A DNA stretch of 9,507 nucleotides from an uncultured Verrucomicrobiales bacterium (GCA_937952875.1 CALFDI010000312.1:1-9507), one strand, 5' to 3'. Positions 1 through 7,818 are shown, counted from the stretch's first letter. Notes: generated by a model not told the origin, from the sequence alone. Made by a program: numbers and translations.

Positions 1-483
1 AGCTTCTTCACCATTCGGCGCCGGCAGCTCACTCACGATCTTATATTTCACACCGTCTTGCAGGATATCTTCTAGCTCTTTAGACTGAGCGAAGACATTG
101 AGAGATACTCGGAAATCACGCACTTCGCCCTCTTTATCGACCTGAGGCAAGGTCGAGTCAGGAAGAAGGAATCCAGTGACCTGGACCATCACGCCCGCAT
201 CAGATGAGATAATCTTGAGAGGGAAATGCTTCTTTTTCAGATCATAATTCGCATCGCTAGGATTCGCCACGACGACACGTCCGCGCTCCCACTCAGTCTT
301 CAATGCTTCGAAAGACAGTTTGGCCGACTTTTTTCTGACATCACTCGTCTCCCAAGCAACACCGAGGATCAAAAGGGCGACACCAAAGAGGATAAAGACA
401 CGCCAATTAAAGCCACCGGTCGGCTTTTCACCACGGGGTCCTTGGGGTTGATTTGGTGTTGGGGGCTGGTCTTTGTCTGACAT
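1..483 (-). CDS. ftsH: Probable ATP-dependent zinc metalloprotease FtsH, N-terminal part only
   Basis: Reading the minus strand from the ATG at 483-481 gives 161 open residues that run off the left edge, so the AAA+ and protease domains are outside the window. Visible parts are a Pro/Gly-rich hydrophilic N-terminus (residues 1-27), one membrane helix (about 28-44, FILFGVALLILGVAW) and a periplasmic region (about 54-155). The periplasmic region follows the FtsH extracellular domain: a 'LSFEALKTEWERGRV' segment matches the usual 'F...V..G.V' start, and 'ELEDILQDGVKYKI' matches the usual 'L...L....V' end. FtsH is an inner-membrane hexameric protease that degrades damaged membrane proteins and some regulators. 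The extracellular region is longer than in E. coli. No good Shine-Dalgarno lies before the ATG. The gene is divergent from the ABC exporter. Another single-pass protein cannot be excluded because no catalytic motif is visible. Confidence 0.7.
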   Translation of the reverse strand, partial: MSDKDQPPTPNQPQGPRGEKPTGGFNWRVFILFGVALLILGVAWETSDVRKKSAKLSFEALKTEWERGRVVVANPSDANYDLKKKHFPLKIISSDAGVMVQVTGFLLPDSTLPQVDKEGEVRDFRVSLNVFAQSKELEDILQDGVKYKIVSELPAPNGEEA

Positions 484-524
484 AGGAAGATGAAAATGGA
501 ATGAGCCAGTCGACTTAAAATCGC

Positions 525-536
525 TCTGGCGCCAGA
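525..536. promoter_or_regulatory. 12-base perfect palindrome in the divergent ftsH/ABC intergenic region
   Basis: TCTGGC followed directly by GCCAGA is a perfect 12-base palindrome. It lies between the two divergent starts (483 and 660), about ten bases downstream of the predicted minus-strand start point. A further TCTGGC follows at 538-543. The position suits an operator, but chance or a small RNA stem is possible. The rest of the 484-659 gap holds no ORF and only a weak GGGCG/CGCCC pair (566-570 and 582-586). Confidence 0.3.
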
Positions 537-551
537 ATCTGGCACAGGACG

Positions 552-581
552 ATCATATCTGCAACGGGCGCGAGACGCTAA
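552..581 (-). promoter_or_regulatory. Candidate sigma-70-like promoter for the ftsH-like gene
   Basis: On the minus strand a TATGAT (-10-like, 557-552, five of six matches to TATAAT) lies 18 bases downstream of TTAGCG (581-576, a weak -35). Transcription would start near 545, giving a leader of about 60 bases. This is a pattern match only, and the -35 is poor. Confidence 0.3.
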
Positions 582-659
582 CGCCCTTTACACAAAAGGA
601 AATTCTTTTTTCTGCGAGATGCTTGCCCACTGCACACTCTTCGTCTCTAGTGCTCTACA

Positions 660-3600
660 GTGAAAGTGCTGCGAAACCTCTCCAACCGTTCTCCCACGCG
701 GAAAAAACGCTGGTGGTGGCAGCAAAAGAACGATGACTTCACTGGGGCCACGATCGATCTCATGGCGGCCTTCGCGATGCTGGATAGCTCTCTCAACAGC
801 CGGGAAAGTAGCGTCATGCTCGATGTGCTGCACGGATCGTTTCCAGAGATCAATCACTCCGTGCTGAAGAAACGCGTGAAACGTGCTCTGGCCGCGCCGA
901 AGCCGATCAATCGCCTCGCCCTCTCTCTCAAGAAGAGTCTCTCGGTAGAAAAACGTCATGCTCTGGGGCTACAGATCTATGTGCTATCACGCGCCGGAGA
1001 AGGTAAGGAGAGCCGTAAACGCGGCGCCTTTAGAGAACTCTGCACAGCACTCGGCATCAGCGACCTCTCAGAGACGCTCGACTTAGAAATGGCTGGCCTC
1101 CACCCCGAAGAGCTTCCTTTCACATCCGTCACATTCGGCTACGGGACTGACGCACACACCGATGTGCAGCTCCCGCCAGATGCTGCAGGTCACAGCTTTA
1201 CCGTCTATCAAAGCGCCTCCGATATCTGGGTGAGAAATACTAGCGAGCAGTCTCTCTGGGGACGTGGCCATACTCTCGAAAAAGGTGAATTCATCCGTAT
1301 CATCGAGCAACAGGACATCGCCGTCCCAGGCTGGCGACTCGGCTATGATGATCTCAGCTTCTTCCTTTCCGCACGGGATGATGAGCAACCACGCGCCCTC
1401 TACCTCGGAGATGATCAAGGGCAGCTCATTGTCAGCCGACACAAGTCTCGCCTCCATGCCCTAAAATTCGAACTCGGTCTGAATGCGAGGCTCACACGGC
1501 TCGATCGCACTGTATTAGATCTACAACCTCCCCATGTCGGCTTTGGAGAAAATGAAACAAAAGTCACTTATCACTCCACATTAAAGGTGGGTGACGCCCC
1601 AGCGGTGAGCCTGGAAAAACTTCGCCGGAATAGCCAACAAGCTGGAGATGAATTCAGCCTGCGAGCCGATAGTCGCGACTTCCTCATTGGAAATAAATCG
1701 AGCGGACTAGGGCCGAATGATCTCTTCATCACACCTGGTCTGGCTCCTCCCGTGGTGCTTCACATTACCTCAGACACTGAGCAAGGCACGGGAAGACTGA
1801 ACATACTCAAAGCGAATGCTCCCATCACGCTCAATGGCGTTCCTATTCGGAATAACGCTGAGTTAAAAGACGGTGATCTCGTTCGACTCAGTAAAGCTCA
1901 GGCCATTCGATGCCGCTTTTCTGAAGGCATCATCCACGAAGAACGCACGATCGTCCGCGATCTGAACCTAACCGACCTGAGTCATCATTTTAAAAAAGGC
2001 GTCCCTGCCTTCGAAGATCTCACTCTGAAATTAGAACGCGGGGAAATGATGGCCATCATCGGGCCTAGTGGCTGCGGTAAGAGTTCCTTACTGAGTGCTC
2101 TGGCCGGACACTTAAAGCCGAGTAGCGGCGAAATTCTCATAAATGGAAAATCGCTCTACAAACAGCGCGAACGCTTTCTCCCCTTCATCAGTCAAATGGG
2201 TCAGGAGGAGTCACTCTCGCCGAACCTCACGGTCCGAGAGCACTTACGGCATGCCTTTACGATCCATCGGCCACATCTCCCAAAAATCGAACGATCACGC
2301 CGGATCGATTCTGTCCTGAATGAGCTAAACTTGCAGCGCCTCTCTCAGAGAAAAGTCGGCGAACAAGGCGATAAATCTCTGAGCGGTGGAGAAAGAGGCA
2401 GACTGAATCTCGGCCTGGATCTGGGAAGCTCGGCCGAGATATTTCTCTTCGATGAGCCAACGTCTGGCTTATCATCGAAGGACTCCGAACACCTCGCACA
2501 GACTCTCCGCTCACTCGCTCTGGATAAGCTCGTCATCTGTTCACTTCACCGCCCCGGTTCATCTGTTCTCGATCTCTTTGATAAAGTCCTACTCTTAGAC
2601 ATCGGAGGGAAGATGGCCTTCTTCGGCACACCAGATGAGATGGTGAGCTACTTTGAAAAAGCCGCAGAAGAATTAAACGTCACTGTCTCTCCTCGCTCTT
2701 CAGACCCACATACTGCAGACTTCGTATTTGATATACTAGAAGCCCCTCTACTCACAGGAGGAGTCGCCATTCGGAATACCAGCCGCAGATTCCCAGGTGT
2801 CTTCTGGCAGGAGAGATTCGAGAGTCAACTTCTGCTCAGAGAAGTAAACACGGTAAAGAAACCGTCTCAGCATTCGGATCCATCACAGCCAGGAACCGCA
2901 GCTGAGCTCCCGCGCCAGCGCCGACTCGGTCTAAGGGAAAACCTTTCACTCCTTCGCATTCATATCGAACGCGCCTTTTTATCTAAGTTCCGTAGTCGAG
3001 GCACGATCTGGAGCATTGCCGCTGAGACACCACTCATCGCCTTACTCATAGGACTCACTTTACGGGCATCGCCAGGCACAGCTTACCAATTCGAGACCGC
3101 TCTCCACATTCCCATCTTTCTCTTTTTGACCGTCACCGTTGGAATGTTTTTAGGGCTAACAAATAGTGCGACAGAGATCTTACGAGATTCCCCACAGCTC
3201 AGGCGAGAGAGAAATACAAGGCGTAGCACTCTTAGTTACGTCCTCGCTAAGTTCAGCACGTTGACACTTCTCGCCAGCTTACAATGTCTCGTATTTCTAC
3301 TCATCAGCCAGGCCCTGTTAGAGATTGATGGCATGTTCTGGTCGCACTGGATTTACATGACTCTCACTGCCTGCGTCGGCACAGCGATGGCCTTAGCGAT
3401 CTCTGCTTCGGTGCGTTCAGAACGCGCTGCGCTCAATGCCGTCCCACTCCTACTCGTGCCTCAGATCTTACTCGCGGGGGCCCTCGTTCCTTTTGACGAA
3501 ATGAATCGTGGCCTCTTCCAAGGAGGAGGACGCGCCCGGGACGAAGGAGCTGAGCCAGTGCCTGCCCGCATCATGCCACTGCGCTACGCCTTTGAAGGAC

Positions 3601-4127
3601 TCATCGTGAGTCAGGCGACGCACAATCGATTCGAATCCCTCAGACGAGAGCTACAAGAAGAATTAGAAGTCCTGAAACAAAAGGACCCACTCAGCACACA
3701 GGAAGAGAATCGTTTCGAACTTCTCAAAATCGCCTTGATTCGCATCTCAGTCGCAGAAGCTGACGATAGCTCATCAGCGAAGAAAGTCTTGAGAGAGATT
3801 AAAAAACTCGTCCTAGCAGATGATCTGTTAGCACTCGAAAAGTTCGATCCATACCAGTATTCTAGTAGTGAAGATGCCAGACCTGCGTCAGCATTCTTTA
3901 TGAACGAGCGCGTTGATAAGCTCTTCTCTCAGGCTGAGGCCTACCGCCAAGATTATCGGAGCACCACGAATAACAATCATGTCTTCATGGCGAAAAAGAA
4001 GGTCTGGTTTGGCATTCCTATCAATACATCGCTCGCCAGCATCACAATCCTCCTTGCTTTAACAATCGCCTTACTCGCTCTCACGTCTCGCCTTATTCGC
4101 ATGAGATATATTAATAAAATCCGTTAA
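660..4127 (+). CDS. ABCG-type half ABC exporter with TerB-like and FHA-like N-terminal domains
   Basis: A 1155-residue fused ATPase-permease. Domains in order: a basic Trp-rich start (1-25); an all-helical TerB-like region (about 30-137, two similar halves ending in 'FRELCTALGIS'); a first FHA-like beta region (about 152-215); a linker beta region (about 220-325); a second FHA-like domain (about 330-420, 'LNGVPIRNNAELKDGDLVRL'). The ABC ATPase (about 430-665) has Walker A GPSGCGKS (468-475), Q-loop Gln515, signature LSGGE (574-578), Walker B IFLFDE (594-599) and switch His630. The ABC2 membrane domain has helices near 787-802, 817-833, 866-882, 897-916, 927-945 and 1124-1146. All ATPase residues look intact. 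The ATPase-before-permease order and the long loop between helices 5 and 6 match ABCG half-transporters, which work as dimers, so export is likely; the substrate is unknown. FHA-ABC fusions such as mycobacterial Rv1747 are the nearest known comparison. The start is GTG at 660: an in-frame stop lies at 648-650. ATG at 762 is an alternative that would clip the first helix. No Shine-Dalgarno is seen. Confidence 0.9.
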   Translation: MKVLRNLSNRSPTRKKRWWWQQKNDDFTGATIDLMAAFAMLDSSLNSRESSVMLDVLHGSFPEINHSVLKKRVKRALAAPKPINRLALSLKKSLSVEKRHALGLQIYVLSRAGEGKESRKRGAFRELCTALGISDLSETLDLEMAGLHPEELPFTSVTFGYGTDAHTDVQLPPDAAGHSFTVYQSASDIWVRNTSEQSLWGRGHTLEKGEFIRIIEQQDIAVPGWRLGYDDLSFFLSARDDEQPRALYLGDDQGQLIVSRHKSRLHALKFELGLNARLTRLDRTVLDLQPPHVGFGENETKVTYHSTLKVGDAPAVSLEKLRRNSQQAGDEFSLRADSRDFLIGNKSSGLGPNDLFITPGLAPPVVLHITSDTEQGTGRLNILKANAPITLNGVPIRNNAELKDGDLVRLSKAQAIRCRFSEGIIHEERTIVRDLNLTDLSHHFKKGVPAFEDLTLKLERGEMMAIIGPSGCGKSSLLSALAGHLKPSSGEILINGKSLYKQRERFLPFISQMGQEESLSPNLTVREHLRHAFTIHRPHLPKIERSRRIDSVLNELNLQRLSQRKVGEQGDKSLSGGERGRLNLGLDLGSSAEIFLFDEPTSGLSSKDSEHLAQTLRSLALDKLVICSLHRPGSSVLDLFDKVLLLDIGGKMAFFGTPDEMVSYFEKAAEELNVTVSPRSSDPHTADFVFDILEAPLLTGGVAIRNTSRRFPGVFWQERFESQLLLREVNTVKKPSQHSDPSQPGTAAELPRQRRLGLRENLSLLRIHIERAFLSKFRSRGTIWSIAAETPLIALLIGLTLRASPGTAYQFETALHIPIFLFLTVTVGMFLGLTNSATEILRDSPQLRRERNTRRSTLSYVLAKFSTLTLLASLQCLVFLLISQALLEIDGMFWSHWIYMTLTACVGTAMALAISASVRSERAALNAVPLLLVPQILLAGALVPFDEMNRGLFQGGGRARDEGAEPVPARIMPLRYAFEGLIVSQATHNRFESLRRELQEELEVLKQKDPLSTQEENRFELLKIALIRISVAEADDSSSAKKVLREIKKLVLADDLLALEKFDPYQYSSSEDARPASAFFMNERVDKLFSQAEAYRQDYRSTTNNNHVFMAKKKVWFGIPINTSLASITILLALTIALLALTSRLIRMRYINKIR

Positions 4128-5029
4128 ATCTCTGCGGTGAGAGCCTCCAGATGTTGCGTCGTGGTCCCACAACATCCTCCGAGAGCCTTTACGCCATGCT
4201 CCACGTGAAGACGTAGCATATCTCTGGCCCAGGTATCCACAGAATCAGCCTCGGTTTTTCCCGATCCATCTAATTCTAATACGTTCTTCGATGAAGCATT
4301 CGCTTGAATCCCTATCAGACGATCTAAAACCTGACCCTCGTAGCCTTTCAAAAGAAACGCTGGGTGTGTGCAATTTACGAAATATCCAAGAGGCGGAGTA
4401 GACACCTCGTCAATCATCCGCATCGCCTCTGGCAAAGGCGTGCCATCGAGAATATCTCCATCAACACCCGTGCAAAAACTGATGATATATGGCTTCCCCG
4501 CAGCCGCCATTGCACGGGCTATCCCGATAGCCTCGGGCACAGCTGGAAGCGTCTGTGCTAAGAGGAAGTCCGCATCCGTCGCCGCCAGCTCATCGATCTG
4601 CTGTGAATGAAATGCCTGCGCAGCGCCTTCCTCAGGAGCAAGATCTGCGCGGTAGCAGTCATTCTGCGGTCCAGTAAGCGCACCGACGCATACAGTCTGA
4701 TGAGAGTCAAAGTCGGCCTTCACCTGTTGCAGAAAGGCTACAGCATCAGTATTTATAGTCGCTGGAACACCTGCTAGCTTCACCCGCTCGTGATCTAACC
4801 GCCATGTCGGAGCAGTTAACAGCAAGGGAAGACTGGCAGCCTGCGCGACACTGAGATACTCCCGATATATCCCAGTCATTATCTCACGAGCACCATCAGG
4901 ACCGTAAATCAGTGGTGTATTATATAATGTCTCATGCAAGCGAACGTCAGGGATACGTCGCAGCCGCTCAGCGATCGCACATTCGCCTAAAATTTTCGAC
5001 TCAACCTGAAAAAGCTCTGTTATATTCAT
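4124..5029 (-). CDS. Homocysteine S-methyltransferase family protein (divergent subfamily)
   Basis: A 301-residue cytosolic protein, the usual length for a stand-alone MmuM/BHMT-type domain. The family's zinc-thiolate site is complete: Cys220 in 'FVNCTHP' and Cys286-Cys287 in 'GGCCGTT'. Other family segments are 'PLLLTAPTWR' (68-77), 'VGALTGPQND' (115-124) and the C-terminal 'DMLRLHVEHGVKALGGCCG'. Known members transfer a methyl group from a donor such as S-methylmethionine or betaine to homocysteine, making methionine. The usual N-terminal 'LDGxxGTxL' motif is replaced by 'ILGECAIAERLRR' (13-25), placing it in a divergent branch whose methyl donor and acceptor I cannot name. The start at 5029 is the first ATG and gives a natural N-terminus; no Shine-Dalgarno is evident. 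The gene is convergent with the ABC exporter (stop codons overlap) and divergent from dsbD. Nothing nearby indicates methionine regulation, and I see no SAM riboswitch in the 102-base upstream gap. Confidence 0.88.
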   Translation of the reverse strand: MNITELFQVESKILGECAIAERLRRIPDVRLHETLYNTPLIYGPDGAREIMTGIYREYLSVAQAASLPLLLTAPTWRLDHERVKLAGVPATINTDAVAFLQQVKADFDSHQTVCVGALTGPQNDCYRADLAPEEGAAQAFHSQQIDELAATDADFLLAQTLPAVPEAIGIARAMAAAGKPYIISFCTGVDGDILDGTPLPEAMRMIDEVSTPPLGYFVNCTHPAFLLKGYEGQVLDRLIGIQANASSKNVLELDGSGKTEADSVDTWARDMLRLHVEHGVKALGGCCGTTTQHLEALTAEI

Positions 5030-5131
5030 ACAGCAGTTTACGTATTCCGGCCAAGAATCACACAGTGAATAAAATCATCGGAAGAAAAACTGTTCTGGTG
5101 AATCCTACCAACAGCAAATCACAGTCCCTCT
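5030..5131. promoter_or_regulatory. Divergent promoter region between the methyltransferase and dsbD-like genes
   Basis: This 102-base gap separates two divergent start codons and must carry or overlap promoters for both unless transcription enters from further away. It is AT-rich in the middle (around 5066-5096). I could not find a convincing -35/-10 pair on either strand. A TAAAAT at 5070-5075 is a possible plus-strand -10 without a good -35. Confidence 0.4.
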
Positions 5132-7240
5132 ATGCGCTTTATCCTTTCTCTCCTCATTTTTGCCTTCGCCACGAGCGCGACACAGGCACAGTTCGGCTTT
5201 GGTCGTAAAAAGTCCGCTGCCGTCACGAAAGTCACCTTCGTCTCAGAGGTCGAGACTCTCACGCCTAGCCAGAGCTTTCTCGTAGCACTTAAGTTCGATC
5301 ACCCAGAGACTTGGCACTCATATTACAAGAACCCTGGCACGATCGGGCTCGTTCTAGAGCCGAACTGGGAACTCCCTGATGGCTTCTCAGCAGAACGCGT
5401 CGACTGGCCTACCCCACACGTCAGCGTTATGTCTGGCTTTAAGACATTCGGCTATGAAGGGTCTGTCACACACCTTTTCTCCATCACTCCACCAGCGGAC
5501 CTAACAGCTGAGACAGTCACCCTCACGACAAAGCCAACATGGCAGATCTGCGACCCGACAAACTGTGTCTCAGAGCCTCAGAATGGCCAACCGACTTCAT
5601 ATTCTATCAAGATCGCCGTCGGTGAGGCAGCGCTCGATAGCACCTCTGCGAGCATTATTTCTGAAGGAAAAAAGCAGTTACCTACCTCAACGGAGAACTG
5701 GAAGATCACAGCGAGCGATGACGGGACGAGCATCACTCTCACTGCTGACATTCCAGACTCTCAGACACTTCCAGATGAGACACCATTCTACTACGATGAA
5801 GATCAACAGGTTGATTCTCAGGCAGAGCAAACATTTCAAAAAACGGAGTCGGGCTTCACTCTAACACTTCCGCGGAATCTCTCGAATCCACTCACAGAAG
5901 AACCCGGGCCAGTCCTCGATACCTTAACAGGCGTCCTTTCCTTTGAAGACAGTCATGTCGCCTTCAAGATCGATACACCGCTCGCATCCGATAGCGCTGC
6001 ATCGACTGGCGCAGAGCGAAAGAACGTCTCGATTGGAAAACTCCTCACCACCCTCGGCTTCATGTTTATTGGTGGTTTAATACTGAATCTTATGCCCTGT
6101 GTTTTCCCCGTGATCGGTCTCAAGATCATGAGCTTCGTCCAACAGGCCGGGCACGATAAGAAGAAAATCATCCTTCACGGCATACTCTTCGCTGCAGGAG
6201 TTCTGGTCTCATTCTGGGTGCTCGCAGCCCTACTATTCGCTGGCGGCATCACGAGCTGGGGATCGCAGTTAGAGAACCCACTCGTTATTTTTTCACTCCT
6301 GATCATCATGCTTCTTCTCGCGATGAACATGTATGGCGTCTTCGAGATCGGAGTCTCTGCCACCAGCGTCGGCGGCCAGACAGTGAATAAAGATGGCCTT
6401 CTCCCGACATTCCTCTCTGGCGTGCTGGCCACAGTCATCGCCACACCATGTGCCGGACCATTCCTCGGCGCCGCAATAGGTGTCGCCGTCACACTTCCTG
6501 GTCCTGCATTTTTCCTCTCGTTTACCGCCATGGGACTGGGCCTCGCTCTTCCTTACCTCTTCCTCTCCTTCAGACCAGATCTCGTGGAAAAGCTCCCACG
6601 CCCTGGCGCCTGGATGACCTCATTTAAGCAAGGCATGTCTTTCCTTCTCTTCGCCACTGTCGGATTCCTCCTCTGGGTCTACAGCACCCAAGTCTTCGAT
6701 AGGCTGAATGGAATAAAAGGTCTACTCGTCGTGTTAGGACTCACCTCTATAGCCCTAGCCGCGTGGATCTATGGCCGCTGGTCTGTGCCAGGAAAGTCAG
6801 CTCGGACGATTACTATCGCTCGCATCCTAGCCGTCGCCTTCCTTTTACTCGGCTCGTATGCAGCATGGCCATTCGCCGCCAAGCCTAGCATGTGGGAAAC
6901 GTGGTCCCCAGAAGTGCAGGCAAAAGCCATCGCTGAAGGCCGCACCGTCTACATTGACTTTACCGCTAAGTGGTGTGTCACCTGCCAAACGAACAAAGCC
7001 ACTGCTTATAGTGATGAGGTCAAAAAGCTCATCCGAGACAAGAACATCCTTCTCCTCAAAGCAGACAAAACGAATCCAGACCAAAAGGTCGAAGCCGAGT
7101 TAGCACGACTGAAACGCTCAGCCATCCCAGTCAACGTCCTCTACACTCCGGGCTCAAAAGAACCCATCATTACCCCATCTATCCTCACATCAGGATACCT
7201 GAAAGATCTCTTCACTGACCAAATACCAGCGGAAAACTAA
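5132..7240 (+). CDS. dsbD: Thiol:disulfide interchange protein, DsbD/ScsB family
   Basis: A 702-residue membrane protein carrying reducing power from cytoplasmic thioredoxin to the periplasm. A signal peptide (1-20, cleavage likely after 'ATQA') precedes a periplasmic N-terminal domain (about 30-285) with the family signatures 'WHSYYKNPGT' (61-70) and 'WQICDPTNC' (Cys140, Cys145). A membrane domain follows with roughly eight helices (about 303-580) and the redox cysteines Cys323 in 'LNLMPCVFPV' and Cys440 in 'ATPCAGPFLG'. The C-terminal thioredoxin domain (about 585-700) has 'KWCVTCQTNK' (Cys615, Cys618) and the cis-proline in 'SAIPV' (Pro666). All three cysteine pairs of the relay are present, so it should be functional. 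It is longer than E. coli DsbD (565) because the N-terminal domain is the larger ScsB-like form. Likely clients are periplasmic oxidised thiols, possibly apocytochromes c. The small secreted protein gene follows after 69 bases. ATG at 5132 fits the signal peptide. Confidence 0.93.
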   Translation: MRFILSLLIFAFATSATQAQFGFGRKKSAAVTKVTFVSEVETLTPSQSFLVALKFDHPETWHSYYKNPGTIGLVLEPNWELPDGFSAERVDWPTPHVSVMSGFKTFGYEGSVTHLFSITPPADLTAETVTLTTKPTWQICDPTNCVSEPQNGQPTSYSIKIAVGEAALDSTSASIISEGKKQLPTSTENWKITASDDGTSITLTADIPDSQTLPDETPFYYDEDQQVDSQAEQTFQKTESGFTLTLPRNLSNPLTEEPGPVLDTLTGVLSFEDSHVAFKIDTPLASDSAASTGAERKNVSIGKLLTTLGFMFIGGLILNLMPCVFPVIGLKIMSFVQQAGHDKKKIILHGILFAAGVLVSFWVLAALLFAGGITSWGSQLENPLVIFSLLIIMLLLAMNMYGVFEIGVSATSVGGQTVNKDGLLPTFLSGVLATVIATPCAGPFLGAAIGVAVTLPGPAFFLSFTAMGLGLALPYLFLSFRPDLVEKLPRPGAWMTSFKQGMSFLLFATVGFLLWVYSTQVFDRLNGIKGLLVVLGLTSIALAAWIYGRWSVPGKSARTITIARILAVAFLLLGSYAAWPFAAKPSMWETWSPEVQAKAIAEGRTVYIDFTAKWCVTCQTNKATAYSDEVKKLIRDKNILLLKADKTNPDQKVEAELARLKRSAIPVNVLYTPGSKEPIITPSILTSGYLKDLFTDQIPAEN

Positions 7241-7309
7241 AAGCATCCTCATTGAATAAAAGTGGAGACTCACCAGTCATAAAATCTACTCCACAACACT
7301 CTTACGATT

Positions 7310-7723
7310 ATGAAACGTTATCTCACAGTTTTAGCCATAGCTCTCACCTCTCTGCTTGGCCTTTCAACTTCTGTAAAAGCCCAGAAGTTTCGTGTGGGAT
7401 ACACGTCTTATTACACTGCTGGCTATGCCGACTGTGGATGCGCCATACCTGGTTACAAAGTCTTTCGCGGATATAGCTCAAGACGCCACCCCATCTGGAC
7501 ACACTTCACATCACCGATCCAGCATAGCTGCCGCCACTTCACTCATCGCACTTATAGACATTCTGTGTCTCGCCCCATCAGAAATAGCCGCTATCAGCAT
7601 CGCCGCTACGGGAACAGACGTAGCAGAGGCCACCTTTTGAACTCATCTTCCTACTACGGAAATAGTGCTTACGGACACAAAATCGTCAGGCCACACAGAC
7701 GCTCAAGTTTGCGTCATCGCTAA
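7310..7723 (+). CDS. Small secreted His/Arg/Tyr-rich protein of unknown function
   Basis: A 137-residue protein I do not recognise. A clear signal peptide (MKRYLTVLAIALTSLLGLS...) ends with 'VKA' and probable cleavage before Gln25. The mature part of about 113 residues has three cysteines (Cys42 and Cys44 in 'ADCGCAIPG', Cys74) and a strongly basic tail (about 51-137) with some 19 Arg and 11 His, plus many Ser and Tyr and almost no acidic residues. Such composition suits an envelope- or polyanion-associated protein or a metal binder; this is inference. It follows dsbD by 69 bases on the same strand and may share its transcript. The odd cysteine count leaves at least one potential free thiol, which may make it a DsbD client. 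A typical signal peptide and a terminator-like hairpin 35 bases after the stop support a real gene. The frame-shifted ORFs over the same bases lack a signal peptide. Confidence 0.75.
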   Translation: MKRYLTVLAIALTSLLGLSTSVKAQKFRVGYTSYYTAGYADCGCAIPGYKVFRGYSSRRHPIWTHFTSPIQHSCRHFTHRTYRHSVSRPIRNSRYQHRRYGNRRSRGHLLNSSSYYGNSAYGHKIVRPHRRSSLRHR

Positions 7724-7752
7724 ATAGCGAAAGGCAGCGATGAATGCCATGT

Positions 7753-7783
7753 AAGAAAAAGGAGCGTCTCGCTCCTTATTCTT
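7753..7783. terminator. Hairpin terminator between convergent genes, probably bidirectional
   Basis: AAGGAGCG (7759-7766), loop TCT, and CGCTCCTT (7770-7777) form a perfect 8-base-pair stem. After one A-A mismatch (7758/7778) it extends through five more pairs, AAGAA (7753-7757) with TTCTT (7779-7783). On the minus strand the stem core is followed by TTTTTCTT, a good intrinsic terminator tail. On the plus strand the tail is a weaker TTATTCTT. It is placed to stop both the 7310-7723 gene and the minus-strand heme-protein unit. Confidence 0.8.
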
Positions 7784-7818
7784 CAAGCAAACCGTAGCCA
7801 ATGGATCAATGATCATAC

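Noticed and set aside
226..480. 84-residue plus-strand ORF
   Set aside because: It lies antisense to the ftsH-like N-terminus, whose translation has a recognisable membrane helix and domain; the plus-strand product resembles nothing.
588..959. 123-residue minus-strand ORF covering the start of the ABC gene
   Set aside because: Antisense to the TerB-like region; no domain features. It extends past the GTG start but does not displace it.
5030..5131. Possible SAM riboswitch upstream of the methyltransferase gene
   Set aside because: Only 102 bases are available and no stem set or terminator/antiterminator pair was visible on the minus strand.
4912..5208. 98-residue plus-strand ORF spanning the methyltransferase/dsbD gap
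   Set aside because: It overlaps two well-supported genes in the wrong frame and has no signal peptide or motif.
7262..7294. GTGGAG ... CTCCAC inverted repeat between dsbD and the small secreted protein gene
   Set aside because: Only six base pairs with a 21-base loop and no T-run, too weak for a terminator or attenuator.
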